A stretch of DNA of 64,000 bases from Bacteroidales bacterium UBA6207. Its GTDB lineage: Bacteria; Bacteroidota; Bacteroidia; Bacteroidales; F082. The notes beneath the pieces were generated by a model. It had not been told where the DNA came from. It made no database searches and worked only from the letters and a program-made list of their open reading frames with translations. How positions within the stretch are numbered: position 1 is the first letter of the stretch; each line of letters opens with the position of its first letter. The stretch spans positions 1-64,000 of the forward strand of contig DISP01000016.1 in the NCBI GenBank assembly GCA_002421995.1, written 5' to 3'. Made by a program: the position numbers and the translations under genes. Positions 55,309-64,000 of the stretch are shown here, piece after piece.

Positions 55309-56597
55309 AAAAGCGGAACGACATTTTCAAGCCTGATACCCCGCGAAGCTTTCACGAGTATATCTGCATTTTTTATCGGATGTTTTTTCAGGTAAGCCAC
55401 AAGCTGGTCAACATGCTGAAAATGATGCCAGTCGTCGCCGGTATAGACGTTACCAAACAATGGACCAACGAGATAAACATGCTTAAAATCCAGATCAATG
55501 ATCAATTTGAGTATTTCGGCATGTTCTTCATCGCTGTTTTGACCCAGTTCGAGCATATCGCCCAGAATCAAAACAGGTTTAGGACCATGAATCTGCTCAA
55601 AGTTTCTAATAGCAGCAGCCATACTCACCGGATTCGCATTATAAGCATCAAGAATAACCCGGTTAGTTGCTGTTTCAATCAATTGCGACCTGTTGTTTGA
55701 AGGAATATAATGCTCAATGGCGTGATTAATTTTATCGCCATCCACCTCAAAAAAGCAGCCAAGGGCAATGGCAGCGAGGATATTTTCGGTGTTGTAAGCA
55801 CCTATCATATTGGTTCTTACAACATATTGAAGTTGTTTGTATTCCCAGGCAATGTGCAGCCAGGGATCAACGGAAACCAATTCGCCATACAGATCATCAT
55901 TAAGCGATTCGCCATAAGTGAATCGTTTAATGTTCATGGATAGCCCTTCGAGCAATTCATTGTCTGAATGCACAAAAACCAATTCTCCATGATCATCTAT
56001 CCAGTTATAGAGTTCCGATTTTGCATTGATGACACCGGTTAAACTGCCAAACCCTTCAAGATGTGCCTTTCCGATATTTGTGATAATGCCAAAATCGGGT
56101 TGAGCGATTCTGCACAATTGCATAATTTCGCCTTGATGGTTAGCCCCCATTTCGATAACGGCTATCTCTGTCTCCTCCGTAATGCGTAGCAAACTAAGTG
56201 GAACCCCAATATGGTTGTTCAGATTCCCCTGTGTTGAGACAACATTGAATCTCTGTTCTAACACCCTTGATACCAGCTCCTTGGTGGTAGTTTTTCCATT
56301 GGTCCCGGTGATGGCTATCACCTTTGCTTTCATTTGTTGCCTGTGATAAGCTGCCAATAACTGAAGCGTTTTCAAACTGTCATCTACCACCAACACCTTT
56401 TCATGATCAAGGTATGCAGAATCGTCAGAAACGGCCCAATCTGCGCCGTACTCCAAAGCTTTCGGGATGAGTGTATTGGCATCAAAATTTGTCCCTTTCA
56501 AAGCAAAAAAGAGCATTCCTTTTCGCAATTGCCTTGTGTCAGTGGAAATACCATTACTTGAAAGGAAAATCCTGTAAAGTGATTCTATATCGTTCAT
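55305..56597 (-). CDS. murF: UDP-N-acetylmuramoyl-tripeptide--D-alanyl-D-alanine ligase
   Basis: A 430-residue Mur ligase: N-terminal STDTRQLRKGMLFFALKGTN (residues 18-37), P-loop VIAITGTNGKTTTKELVSRV, NNHIGVPLSLLRI, EMGANHQGEIMQLCRIAQPD, ITNIGKAHLEGFGSL and C-terminal LDAYNANPVSMAAAIRNF, all typical of MurF. It completes the UDP-MurNAc-pentapeptide in the cytosol with ATP. It begins a run of six genes through folC and lies downstream of gldJ, a neighbour order I recall from other Bacteroidota. Confidence 0.94.
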   Translation of the reverse strand: MNDIESLYRIFLSSNGISTDTRQLRKGMLFFALKGTNFDANTLIPKALEYGADWAVSDDSAYLDHEKVLVVDDSLKTLQLLAAYHRQQMKAKVIAITGTNGKTTTKELVSRVLEQRFNVVSTQGNLNNHIGVPLSLLRITEETEIAVIEMGANHQGEIMQLCRIAQPDFGIITNIGKAHLEGFGSLTGVINAKSELYNWIDDHGELVFVHSDNELLEGLSMNIKRFTYGESLNDDLYGELVSVDPWLHIAWEYKQLQYVVRTNMIGAYNTENILAAIALGCFFEVDGDKINHAIEHYIPSNNRSQLIETATNRVILDAYNANPVSMAAAIRNFEQIHGPKPVLILGDMLELGQNSDEEHAEILKLIIDLDFKHVYLVGPLFGNVYTGDDWHHFQHVDQLVAYLKKHPIKNADILVKASRGIRLENVVPLL

Positions 56598-56601
56598 GTT
56601 G

Positions 56602-56609
56602 CAAAGATA
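56602..56609 (-). promoter_or_regulatory. Candidate -7 box immediately upstream of murF
   Basis: The minus strand reads TATCTTTG, ending 4 bp before the murF ATG at 56597. If used, the mRNA would be leaderless or nearly so. No clear -33 element is visible. Confidence 0.38.
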
Positions 56610-56647
56610 ATCAGGAATAGCGCTAATATGGAGAACGGTTTACAACA

Positions 56648-56676
56648 AAAAACCCTGCTTTGTGGGCAGGGTTTTT
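56648..56676 (-). terminator. Intrinsic terminator after the gldJ-like gene
   Basis: AAAAACCCTGC at 56648-56658 pairs with GCAGGGTTTTT at 56666-56676 around a 7-nt loop. It lies 20 bp past the stop of the gldJ-like gene; the AT flanks give a T-run on both strands, so it may act on either. Confidence 0.75.
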
Positions 56677-56695
56677 CAATTCTTTCGTGGCGATG

Positions 56696-58159
56696 CTATT
56701 TGCCTATCGAGCTTCCTACTTTGTTCATGGCGCATCTGAAACCAACCATACTTGAGGCTTGGTCTTCATCAAGATAGCGACGAACGCCCGGACTCATAAA
56801 ATAAGCTCTGTCGGCCCATGAGCCACCTTTGTAAACCCTGGCTTTGTCCGAAACGAGTGTAGTTTCGCCATAAGCATACATTTTTGATGTGGAATTAGGG
56901 TCCTCTGACAGGTTCGACCAGTCGTTCTGGATTGTTGATGAGTAGTCACCATCGCGGTAGTTAACTGCGTTTCCACGGCGGTAGTTCTTTCTGTTAGCAG
57001 CTTCTTCTGGCGAGATTTCAACATATTGAAGACGACCGAGAGAGTCTTTCTGGGCGATTGAGCCATCCGGATCGCGTTTCTTATTCACAAAAATGTTGCC
57101 TCTGAAAGGGCTGTAATCCGAAACATCTTCGAAGGTAAGCGGACGATAAACATCGAGCACCCATTCAGCAACGTTGCCACCCATATTGTACAATCCGTAA
57201 TCATTTGGCCAGTAGGAGCCCACAGGTGCCGGAAGTGCAGCGCCATCGTTGAGGCTACCGGCAACACCCATGTAGTCGCCTTGTCCGCGTTTGAAATTGG
57301 CAACGAAGCTACCCATATATTTTTTGTGATCGGTGCGTAAACCATCGCCATTCCAGGGGTATTTTCTGCCTTCAACAACACGTTCATTGATGGTATTTCC
57401 AACAAGGCCTATAGCGGCATATTCCCATTCAGCTTCGGTGGGTAGCCGGTATTTCGGGAGCATAATACCATCTTCGAACCTGACATTTCTGATGCCCGAT
57501 CCACTTGGATTTAGATCAGCTTTACCTTCTTTTACCAAACCTTCATACTGGCCTGCCAGATAAGCTTCTGTATTAAAATTATTTTCATTTTTCTGATCGG
57601 GATCAAAATCAAGGATTCCGGCTTCGATCAGAAGTTTTTCGTTTACCCTGTCGGTTCTCCAGTTGGCATAATCATTGGCCTGCAACCACGAAACGCCCAC
57701 AACAGGATAATCGTGGTAAGAAGGATGACGGAAATAAAGTTCAACCAAAGGCTCGTTGTAGGATAATCTGTCGCGCCAAACAAGCGAATCGGGGAGTGCT
57801 CGCTGCACAACCATCGGGTAGTCACCACCATAAACACGGTTGAGCCAGTAAATATATTCGAGGTAATCGAGATTACTTACTTCTGTTTCATCCATATAAA
57901 ACGAAGGAACTGTAACCCTGCGTGGTATATTGTTCCATTCATACAAAAGGTCTTCCTGTGTTGCTCCCATTAAAAAGGTGCCGCCTTCAATGGCAACGAG
58001 TCCCGGACCAACTTTCTGCTCTTTGGTTTGAGCAACCTCAAAACCACCATATTTGGGATCATTGTAGTTCCAACCGGTAGATCTTGAGGCTTGTTTTTTG
58101 CAGGAACTGAAACCCAGACCTACCATTAAGGCTGCAAGAATGATGTGCGTTTTCTTCAT
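56696..58159 (-). CDS. gldJ: T9SS/gliding lipoprotein GldJ-like (FGE-sulfatase fold)
   Basis: A 487-residue protein with a lipoprotein signal (MKKTHIILAALMVGLGFSSC, Cys20), then STGWNYNDPKYGGFEVA and GPGLVAIEGGTFLMGATQED, which opens an FGE-sulfatase domain. The domain continues with VSFYMDETEVSNLDY-type sequence, LPTEAEWEYAA, YNMGGNVAEWVLDVYRP and KGGSWADRAYFMSPGVRRYL. The STGW.YNDPK.GGF start and the position beside murF favour GldJ over its paralogue GldK. GldJ is needed for type IX secretion and gliding in Flavobacterium. The upstream in-frame ATG at 58177 is less likely, as it would displace the signal peptide. Confidence 0.85.
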   Translation of the reverse strand: MKKTHIILAALMVGLGFSSCKKQASRSTGWNYNDPKYGGFEVAQTKEQKVGPGLVAIEGGTFLMGATQEDLLYEWNNIPRRVTVPSFYMDETEVSNLDYLEYIYWLNRVYGGDYPMVVQRALPDSLVWRDRLSYNEPLVELYFRHPSYHDYPVVGVSWLQANDYANWRTDRVNEKLLIEAGILDFDPDQKNENNFNTEAYLAGQYEGLVKEGKADLNPSGSGIRNVRFEDGIMLPKYRLPTEAEWEYAAIGLVGNTINERVVEGRKYPWNGDGLRTDHKKYMGSFVANFKRGQGDYMGVAGSLNDGAALPAPVGSYWPNDYGLYNMGGNVAEWVLDVYRPLTFEDVSDYSPFRGNIFVNKKRDPDGSIAQKDSLGRLQYVEISPEEAANRKNYRRGNAVNYRDGDYSSTIQNDWSNLSEDPNSTSKMYAYGETTLVSDKARVYKGGSWADRAYFMSPGVRRYLDEDQASSMVGFRCAMNKVGSSIGK

Positions 58160-58206
58160 TTCTATTTTAATTGACATCTAAAATTCAAAAAAATCAAAAC
58201 CTTTAA

Positions 58207-59208
58207 CTAAAAAGTGGGTGAATTTATTGTGCGAATCGTTCGGATTGCGTTGGTATAAATGCAAAAATCCCAACTAAACGACAATTCATGTGCGCCACCA
58301 CTTTTGCCAGAGAGTTTTGAAACAGTATAGTCATAGCTGTAACCAATGCGGTAATTATCCCATTTCAATCCGATCAGAAAAGACGTTGCGTCGGCATTAT
58401 CTTTAGCATGTTTATACCAAAAACCGGCAACGAAAGGGGCTTTTGAGATATACACACCGGCACTTATCTGACTATATGTATACTGCTGCAAAAATAGTAG
58501 ATTTGGTTGAATCAGCACTTCATGTTCGCGAACATCCCCAAAACTTCCTGTTGATGCATTGATATTTAATCCGGCATGCAGTGTATAACGCAAATGAAGT
58601 TTCTCACCGCTGTTTTCATAAAACGACATCTCGGGTTGCGTCAGATGGTCGGCAGCAAAACCTGCAAAAAACATATCGCTATAACCATAAACGAGTCCGG
58701 CAGCAAAATCAGCCTGATAAATTGTAGGTTTATCGGGGCGAGCTTCTGCTCCGGGAAAGCTGACAACTCCTGTGGAGGAATTTATCATATCGGCAAAAAT
58801 GAGCTTCGACCAGTCAATACTTTCCTGGTAGAAGGCAGCTTTGACACCAAAATTGATAAAAGAATTGTATGAAACCTGTAGTTTATATGAATACAAACCT
58901 CCGGCAATCGTTCGGTTGTAAGCTCCACTCCCCTGCTGATCGCGCAAAACCATGAAACCAAAACCACTGTTGATGCCGGGCAGGCTCTGATCATAAGCCA
59001 CGTTGTAGGTCACATAGGCTTTGTTGAGCGATGGCCACTGGTTGCGGTATTGCAGATGTAACCTGCCGCATTCTGTATTGCCTGTAAGCGCCGGATTCAA
59101 ATACATCGGGTTTGCATAAAACTGCGAAAATGAAGCATCCTGCCCAAAAGTATGAGCAGAGGAAGCCACCAAAATCATGTTAATCAGAAAAAACCTGATG
59201 ATTCTCAT
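58207..59208 (-). CDS. PorP/SprF family type IX secretion outer-membrane protein
   Basis: A 333-residue protein with a signal peptide (about 1-22) and the family start QDASFSQFYANPMYLNPALT. It has TECGRLHLQYRNQWPSLNK, SLPGINSGFGFMVLRDQQGS and repeated amphipathic strands of an outer-membrane barrel, ending LSFSWDFCIYTN. PorP/SprF proteins help secrete or anchor particular T9SS substrates. It lies 47 bp upstream of the gldJ-like gene in the same direction and diverges from the porU-like gene, so it is part of a T9SS cluster. It is not paired here with a large CTD-bearing adhesin, the usual partner of SprF. Confidence 0.9.
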   Translation of the reverse strand: MRIIRFFLINMILVASSAHTFGQDASFSQFYANPMYLNPALTGNTECGRLHLQYRNQWPSLNKAYVTYNVAYDQSLPGINSGFGFMVLRDQQGSGAYNRTIAGGLYSYKLQVSYNSFINFGVKAAFYQESIDWSKLIFADMINSSTGVVSFPGAEARPDKPTIYQADFAAGLVYGYSDMFFAGFAADHLTQPEMSFYENSGEKLHLRYTLHAGLNINASTGSFGDVREHEVLIQPNLLFLQQYTYSQISAGVYISKAPFVAGFWYKHAKDNADATSFLIGLKWDNYRIGYSYDYTVSKLSGKSGGAHELSFSWDFCIYTNAIRTIRTINSPTF

Positions 59209-59445
59209 CGTGTTAGTTACATTGTATTTTTCCGAGCTGCAATATTAAGGATTTTTAGCCAAACAAAGTCAATTAATAAATGCTTCAAACCGAATTTAAG
59301 AAATCACAATAAAAAAAAGTTATTACCGTTCTAAATAGGATAAGAAAAAACAAATGGATGTATTTAAAACGAACCAATACAGGCAACTTTTTGAAGAAAT
59401 TGTTGTTTTACTAAGGTTCGGAACAATCACACAATGCCATAGGAT

Positions 59446-62400
59446 ATGATCAGACGCTTTTTACTATTTGCCCTGTGTTTAATAACCGGATATCAAGCTG
59501 AGGCCCAACACTTATTGGAGTCGAGGCGATACTTTATTACATGGAACAACCCATCCGATTTGCGTGATGGTTTTGACGTGCAGATTGCAAACCAAAAAAA
59601 AGAGAAAGCCTTCTATTCGGATATTCATCCCGAAATTCCGTTTTTTCAGGACCAAATTAATCTTTTCGACCGTGATATTGAAGTGATTGCCACCATTGAA
59701 GTTGAAAACGTGTTTGCAATTTCCGATGATGAAAGTCAGGCCCTTACTACTGATTTGATTTTATCGGACAGTGACTTTAAAACTGAAATTGTTCACGGAC
59801 GTGATGGCAGCTTTGCATTGCTGCGTTTTGTGCCGGTTGTTAAAAATCCTGCAACCGGCCTTCCCGAAAAACTCGTCTCATTCACGATTACTTACAACTA
59901 TACCCTAAAAGCTGAAGCCTACAAAAATAAAATCTCCTATTCAAACAGGTCTGTTCTGGCTGAGGGAAATTGGTTCAAATTTAAACTTAATAAATCCGGA
60001 GTTTATAAGATTAGTTATTCCGACCTGCAAAATCTTGGATTAAATCTTTCGGGAGTTGACCCTCGGAAGATTCGGATTTTTGGCAATGGCGGTGGAACGC
60101 TGCCCGAAAGTAACGCTGCTTTCCGCTATGATGACCTTTACGAAAATCCCATCAGGATCGTAGGCGAAGAAGATGGTGTTTTCAATCAGAATGACTACAT
60201 ATTGTTCTATGGACATGGTCCTCTGGTGTGGGATTATGACGAAACAGGAGGCTATTTTGTACATCGTCCGAACTACTATGATGACTTTACCTTTTATTTT
60301 ATCACTGTCGGAACCGAAGCAGGTAAACGAATTGAGACAGTCAGCACCGAAGGGCAGTCATCCGAAACGATTGATTCATTCCTTGATTATCAAATACATG
60401 AGCAAGATTTGTATAACCTTTCCAATACAGGCAAGACCTGGTATGGCGATCTGTTTGACGTGACCCTGAGCAAAGATTTTTCTTTTGATTTCCCAGGCAT
60501 CATCACAAACAAACAGGGCAAAATTGTTGTACAAATGGCTGCCAGAGCCTTCAGTCCCAGCAGTTTTCAATTGCTTTTAGATGGAAACCTAAAGCAAACA
60601 ATACCAATTGACGCCACACAAGCCACTGGATATGACTGGGCAAAAGGCAATGGTGCGAGTTTTCAATTTCTTCCGTCATCACAAAAAGTTAATGTAACCT
60701 TAAAATATGTCAGAAGCCTTAATTCATCACGTGGCTGGCTCGACTATATAAGTGTAAATGCATGGCGGTCAATGAGTTTCACAAACGGGCAGTTGCATTT
60801 CAACAACACTTACAAAGGCGAAGCAAACAGCGTGAAAACCATGCAGCTGTCAAACGCAACCGGAGTTGAAGTTTGGGATATCACACAGCCCGTCAATCCG
60901 AAACAGGTATCAGGGCAGTTTTCAGGCACAACATTCAGCTTCAAAACAAAGGCAGAGGATATCAGTCATTACATTGCTTTTGACAATTCGGCATTTCTCA
61001 GTATCGAGAAAGCAGGTGCAGTTGCCAATCAAAACCTGCACGGAATAAGAGATATTGATTACCTGATCGTTTCGCATCCTGATTTTCTTGAACAGGCTGA
61101 ACGTCTCGCTACAATGCACCGCAATCAGAGTGGATTGACGGTTTTAGTCACAACTCCGCAATTGATCTACAATGAGTTTTCTTCAGGAGCTCAGGATATC
61201 ACCGCCATTCGTGACTTTATAAGAATGCTTTATGTGGACAGCTCACCAGGCAGGGAAATAAAATATGTTTTAATGTTTGGTGACGCGTCATTCGACTACA
61301 AAGACCGCATCACCGGCAACACAAATTTTGTTCCTACGTTCGAGACTGTGGCATCGCTAAATCTGGTGAACTCCATTGCAACAGATGACTACTTCGGCTA
61401 CCTTGACCCCAACGAAGGCGACACAGCCAACGGACTCGTTGATGTGGGCATCGGACGCCTGCCGGTCGTAAATATCACTGAAGCAACACAGGCTGTTGAC
61501 AAAATCGAGCGGTATCTCAGTAACAATGAGGAGGTGATGTCGCCCTGGCGCAACGAGATCACCTTTGTGTGTGATGACGGCGACTCAAACATACACCTCA
61601 ATGATGCTGAATCAGTTGTGGAATTAGTACGCACAGATTATCCGGAGTTTAACATTGATAAAATTTACCTTGATGCCTACAAACAAACAGCCACGCCAAG
61701 CGGACAAAAAGCACCTGACGTGAACGACGCCATAAACAAGCGCGTTGAACGGGGTTCGCTCATCGTCAATTATTCCGGACATGGCGGCGAAGTTGGCTGG
61801 ACCGAAGAACGGATTCTGCAGATAGCCGACATCAATTCCTGGAAAAACAGAAACAAATTGCCGGTTTTCATCACTGCTACCTGCGAATTTTCAAGGTTTG
61901 ATGATGCACAAAGAAAATCAGCAGGCGAAATGGTTTTCCTGAATCCAAACGGCGGTGCCATTGCCATGTTTACCACAGCCAGGGCAACCTACTCATCCAC
62001 AAACCTCAGACTTAACAGAGCAATCTTCAACAACAACATCTTTATAAAGGAAAACGGAGAGTTTCTACGTTTTGGTGATGTCATGCGTCGTTCCAAAATT
62101 GCCGGCGATGCCAACGACAGAAAATTTGTTTTACTTGGCGACCCTGCTATTCAAATCAGCTTTCCGAGAGAAAAAGTTGTTACAACGCATATCAACGGGG
62201 TGCCTGTCGAATTGGCATCCGACACCTTGCAGGCACTCGACCACGTGGTTATCAGAGGAAAAGTCACCTCAAGAGACGGAGTGCTGCTTTCACATTTCAA
62301 CGGAGTGCTTTATGCAACCGTTTTTGACAAGGAGAATACCATCACCACCTATGGTGATCAGGGGCCTACAACATCTTTTCTCTTACGCAGCAGTATCATC

Positions 62401-63243
62401 AACAAAAGCACAGTGGAAGTAAAAGATGGCTTGTTTGAATTTAGTTTTATGATTCCGAAAGACATCTCATATAAATATGGCACAGGACGCATAAGCTATT
62501 ATGCAACAGATTATCAAACAGATGCGCAGGGATTTTTTGAAGACTTTTATGTTGGCGGCTTCAGCAACAACAATATCGTTGACAACGCAGGCCCCGAAAT
62601 CCGGCTGTTTATCGGTGACACCACTTTTAAAAACGGAGGCTTCACAGATGAAAATCCAAGATTATTTGCCCAGCTTTCTGACGACAACGGCATCAATATG
62701 ACCGGTGCCGGAATTGGACACGATCTCGTGGCAAGCCTGAGTGGTGCAAGTGAAAGATATGCCGTGATCAACGAATTTTTTATCGGTAAACTGAACCAAT
62801 CAACCCATGGAACGGTCACCTACCCATTTTATAATCTCAAGCCCGGAAAACACACACTCACGCTTAAAGCCTGGGATATATTAAACAATTCTGCTGTTGC
62901 AACTATTGATTTCGAGGTTGTTGCAAGTTCAGGATTCAAACTTGAAAACCTTCGCAACTACCCCAATCCTTTTACCGAAAGCACATATTTTGTGTTTAAC
63001 CACAATCAATCCGGGGAGGTTTTGAGTATAGAAATTCAGATTTACAACTCAACAGGTCATATCGTCAGAACGTTAATCACTGAAGATCAATACAATAGTG
63101 GCTATCAAAGCCAGGCTGTGTATTGGGATGGAAAAACAGAAAATGGTCAGACTTTGCCAAAAGGTTTGTATCTTTACCGCGTAATTGTAAAAAATGCTGA
63201 CGGTTTAGAGGCTATCCAAAGTGCCAGACTCATACGTATTTAA
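59446..63243 (+). CDS. porU: Type IX secretion C-terminal signal peptidase/sortase PorU-like (C25 family)
   Basis: A 1265-residue exported protein with a signal peptide (about 1-21). The N-terminal domain has WFKFKLNKSGVYKISYSDLQ and RKIRIFGNGGGTLPES. A C25 gingipain-type peptidase domain (about 545-905) has the His of IVNYSGHGGEVGW (His779) and Cys of FITATCEFSRF (Cys813), followed by GGAIAMFTTARATYSS and KFVLLGDPAIQISFP. The C-terminus NLRNYPNPFTESTYFVFNHN ends with a FlgD-like domain. PorU removes cargo C-terminal signals and attaches cargo to A-LPS in Porphyromonas. The length is typical. A second related gene follows after 11 bp. Confidence 0.9.
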   Translation: MIRRFLLFALCLITGYQAEAQHLLESRRYFITWNNPSDLRDGFDVQIANQKKEKAFYSDIHPEIPFFQDQINLFDRDIEVIATIEVENVFAISDDESQALTTDLILSDSDFKTEIVHGRDGSFALLRFVPVVKNPATGLPEKLVSFTITYNYTLKAEAYKNKISYSNRSVLAEGNWFKFKLNKSGVYKISYSDLQNLGLNLSGVDPRKIRIFGNGGGTLPESNAAFRYDDLYENPIRIVGEEDGVFNQNDYILFYGHGPLVWDYDETGGYFVHRPNYYDDFTFYFITVGTEAGKRIETVSTEGQSSETIDSFLDYQIHEQDLYNLSNTGKTWYGDLFDVTLSKDFSFDFPGIITNKQGKIVVQMAARAFSPSSFQLLLDGNLKQTIPIDATQATGYDWAKGNGASFQFLPSSQKVNVTLKYVRSLNSSRGWLDYISVNAWRSMSFTNGQLHFNNTYKGEANSVKTMQLSNATGVEVWDITQPVNPKQVSGQFSGTTFSFKTKAEDISHYIAFDNSAFLSIEKAGAVANQNLHGIRDIDYLIVSHPDFLEQAERLATMHRNQSGLTVLVTTPQLIYNEFSSGAQDITAIRDFIRMLYVDSSPGREIKYVLMFGDASFDYKDRITGNTNFVPTFETVASLNLVNSIATDDYFGYLDPNEGDTANGLVDVGIGRLPVVNITEATQAVDKIERYLSNNEEVMSPWRNEITFVCDDGDSNIHLNDAESVVELVRTDYPEFNIDKIYLDAYKQTATPSGQKAPDVNDAINKRVERGSLIVNYSGHGGEVGWTEERILQIADINSWKNRNKLPVFITATCEFSRFDDAQRKSAGEMVFLNPNGGAIAMFTTARATYSSTNLRLNRAIFNNNIFIKENGEFLRFGDVMRRSKIAGDANDRKFVLLGDPAIQISFPREKVVTTHINGVPVELASDTLQALDHVVIRGKVTSRDGVLLSHFNGVLYATVFDKENTITTYGDQGPTTSFLLRSSIINKSTVEVKDGLFEFSFMIPKDISYKYGTGRISYYATDYQTDAQGFFEDFYVGGFSNNNIVDNAGPEIRLFIGDTTFKNGGFTDENPRLFAQLSDDNGINMTGAGIGHDLVASLSGASERYAVINEFFIGKLNQSTHGTVTYPFYNLKPGKHTLTLKAWDILNNSAVATIDFEVVASSGFKLENLRNYPNPFTESTYFVFNHNQSGEVLSIEIQIYNSTGHIVRTLITEDQYNSGYQSQAVYWDGKTENGQTLPKGLYLYRVIVKNADGLEAIQSARLIRI

Positions 63244-63254
63244 CATTGAAAAAG

Positions 63255-64000
63255 ATGTTTGCTATAATCAGAAATACAGCCGTAGGCGCACCCAAGACAT
63301 TGTTCGCTCTTGGTGTGTTTCTTTTTTTATTTATGCCATTGCTGTCGCTTAGCCAGGAAACGAAATACGAGCAGCGGTATAGCAGAGGGAACGATCCTGC
63401 TGCCTATGCTGAAAATTCAATGCTGAGCAGCGGCAAATGGATAAAAATAGCAGTTTCTGAGACCGGCGTCTATCAAATCGGCTATGATGAGCTTGCGGCA
63501 ATGGGTTTCAACGTTCAATCGCTTGACCCACGAAACCTTTCACTCTTCGGTAATGGAGGAGCCATGCTTCCTGAGGGCAATTTTGAACCCCGTTATGATG
63601 ATTTGGTTGAAAATGCCATTTTTGTTGAGGGCGAAACAGATGGAGTACTGAACCAGGGCGACGCTTTGTTTTTTTATGGTCAGGAGCCCGGTTTCTGGAA
63701 ATATCAGAACAACCGCTTTGTCTTTCAAAAAAATCTGTTCAGCGACTCAACCTTTTATTTCCTGACAGTACTTGACCGACCAGGGAAGCGCGTCGAAGTT
63801 TTAGCGCAGGCACAAGGCGAACCGGGCAGGGAGACAGCAATATTTCTCGATTACAGGCAACATGAATCCGATTTGGAAAACCTGATAATGAGCGGGAAAG
63901 AGTGGTTTGGAGAGGAACTCAGCAAAGCTCATCCTTCTGAAACCTTCACATTCAACTTTGCAAATCGTGAAACAACGAGGCCATTACGTTTTGAAATGAA
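63255..64000 (+). CDS. Second PorU-like exported protein (3' end cut by window edge)
   Basis: An ATG at 63255, 11 bp past the porU-like stop, opens a frame that runs to the window end (248 codons). A signal peptide (hydrophobic FALGVFLFLFMPLLSLSQE) precedes an N-terminal domain very like that of the gene before: KWIKIAVSETGVYQIGYDEL, RNLSLFGNGGAMLPEG, YDDLVENAIFVEGETDG, SDSTFYFLTVLDRPGKRVE and MSGKEWFGEELS. The catalytic C25 region lies beyond the window, so whether it is active is unknown. It could be a tandem paralogue of porU with a different role or a partial copy. Confidence 0.85.
   Translation, partial: MFAIIRNTAVGAPKTLFALGVFLFLFMPLLSLSQETKYEQRYSRGNDPAAYAENSMLSSGKWIKIAVSETGVYQIGYDELAAMGFNVQSLDPRNLSLFGNGGAMLPEGNFEPRYDDLVENAIFVEGETDGVLNQGDALFFYGQEPGFWKYQNNRFVFQKNLFSDSTFYFLTVLDRPGKRVEVLAQAQGEPGRETAIFLDYRQHESDLENLIMSGKEWFGEELSKAHPSETFTFNFANRETTRPLRFEM

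Noticed and set aside
1..64000. CRISPR arrays, tRNA or rRNA genes, insertion sequences, phage or toxin-antitoxin genes
   Set aside because: None was found on reading: intergenic gaps are all under 300 bp, with no regular repeats, cloverleaf-like sequence, transposase or integrase motifs.

Overview
The window looks like a chromosome segment of a Bacteroidota bacterium, probably a free-living member of Bacteroidales or a relative. The evidence is type IX secretion genes (gldJ-like, porP/sprF-like and two porU-like genes), a TonB/ExbB/ExbD set, LruC and GH92 lipoproteins, several large hybrid histidine kinases, and promoter-like TAnnTTTG boxes a short way upstream of many start codons. No rRNA, tRNA, IS element, phage gene or CRISPR array was seen, and no gene-free stretch exceeds 300 bp. 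Nothing points to a lower-level taxon.

Layout. (1) 1-4067, minus strand: a LytS-type TPR histidine kinase cut by the left edge, and a hybrid kinase with two receivers and an HPt domain. (2) 4235-7716: a YdcF/ElyC-like (DUF218) protein, a divergent cis-prenyltransferase (UppS-like) and an LruC-domain lipoprotein. (3) 7869-31357, minus strand: a surface polysaccharide locus of 22 closely packed genes that reads as one operon. In transcription order it has Wza-like and Wzc-like export proteins, Gmd and Fcl for GDP-L-fucose, an ABC exporter (Wzm/Wzt), twelve glycosyltransferases, two hexapeptide acyltransferases, a Wzy-like membrane protein and a membrane O-acyltransferase. (4) 31498-35667: a degenerate hybrid kinase, one more glycosyltransferase, and on the plus strand a WecA/MraY-family enzyme that probably starts the glycan on undecaprenyl phosphate. 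(5) 35685-41324, plus strand: a signalling cassette of a membrane-anchored receiver, a FIST sensor protein, a PAS-GAF hybrid kinase and a receiver-kinase. (6) 41419-50765: parE, a GH92 glycosidase, an FkbM methyltransferase, an M16 peptidase, a PlsC-like acyltransferase and a CoA-binding protein. (7) 50908-56597, minus strand: murF-anmK-exbB-exbD-tonB-folC. (8) 56696-64000: gldJ-like, porP/sprF-like and two tandem porU-like genes, the second cut by the right edge.

How they fit together. Regions 3 and 4 form a nearly complete pathway for a fucose-containing, probably O-acetylated, lipid-linked glycan: initiation, sugar nucleotide supply, assembly, export and chain-length control. The mix of an ABC exporter with a Wzy-like protein and Wza/Wzc partners, with no visible Wzx flippase, is unusual. 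Region 8 belongs to the T9SS, whose PorU sortase attaches cargo to a surface glycolipid in species where this has been studied, so the two large regions could be functionally linked; that is inference. Most genes are ordinary for the phylum. The items most worth a second look are the divergent cis-prenyltransferase, the receiver fused to a membrane anchor beside FIST, the GC-rich in-frame segment in one glycosyltransferase, the degenerate kinases and the porU tandem.
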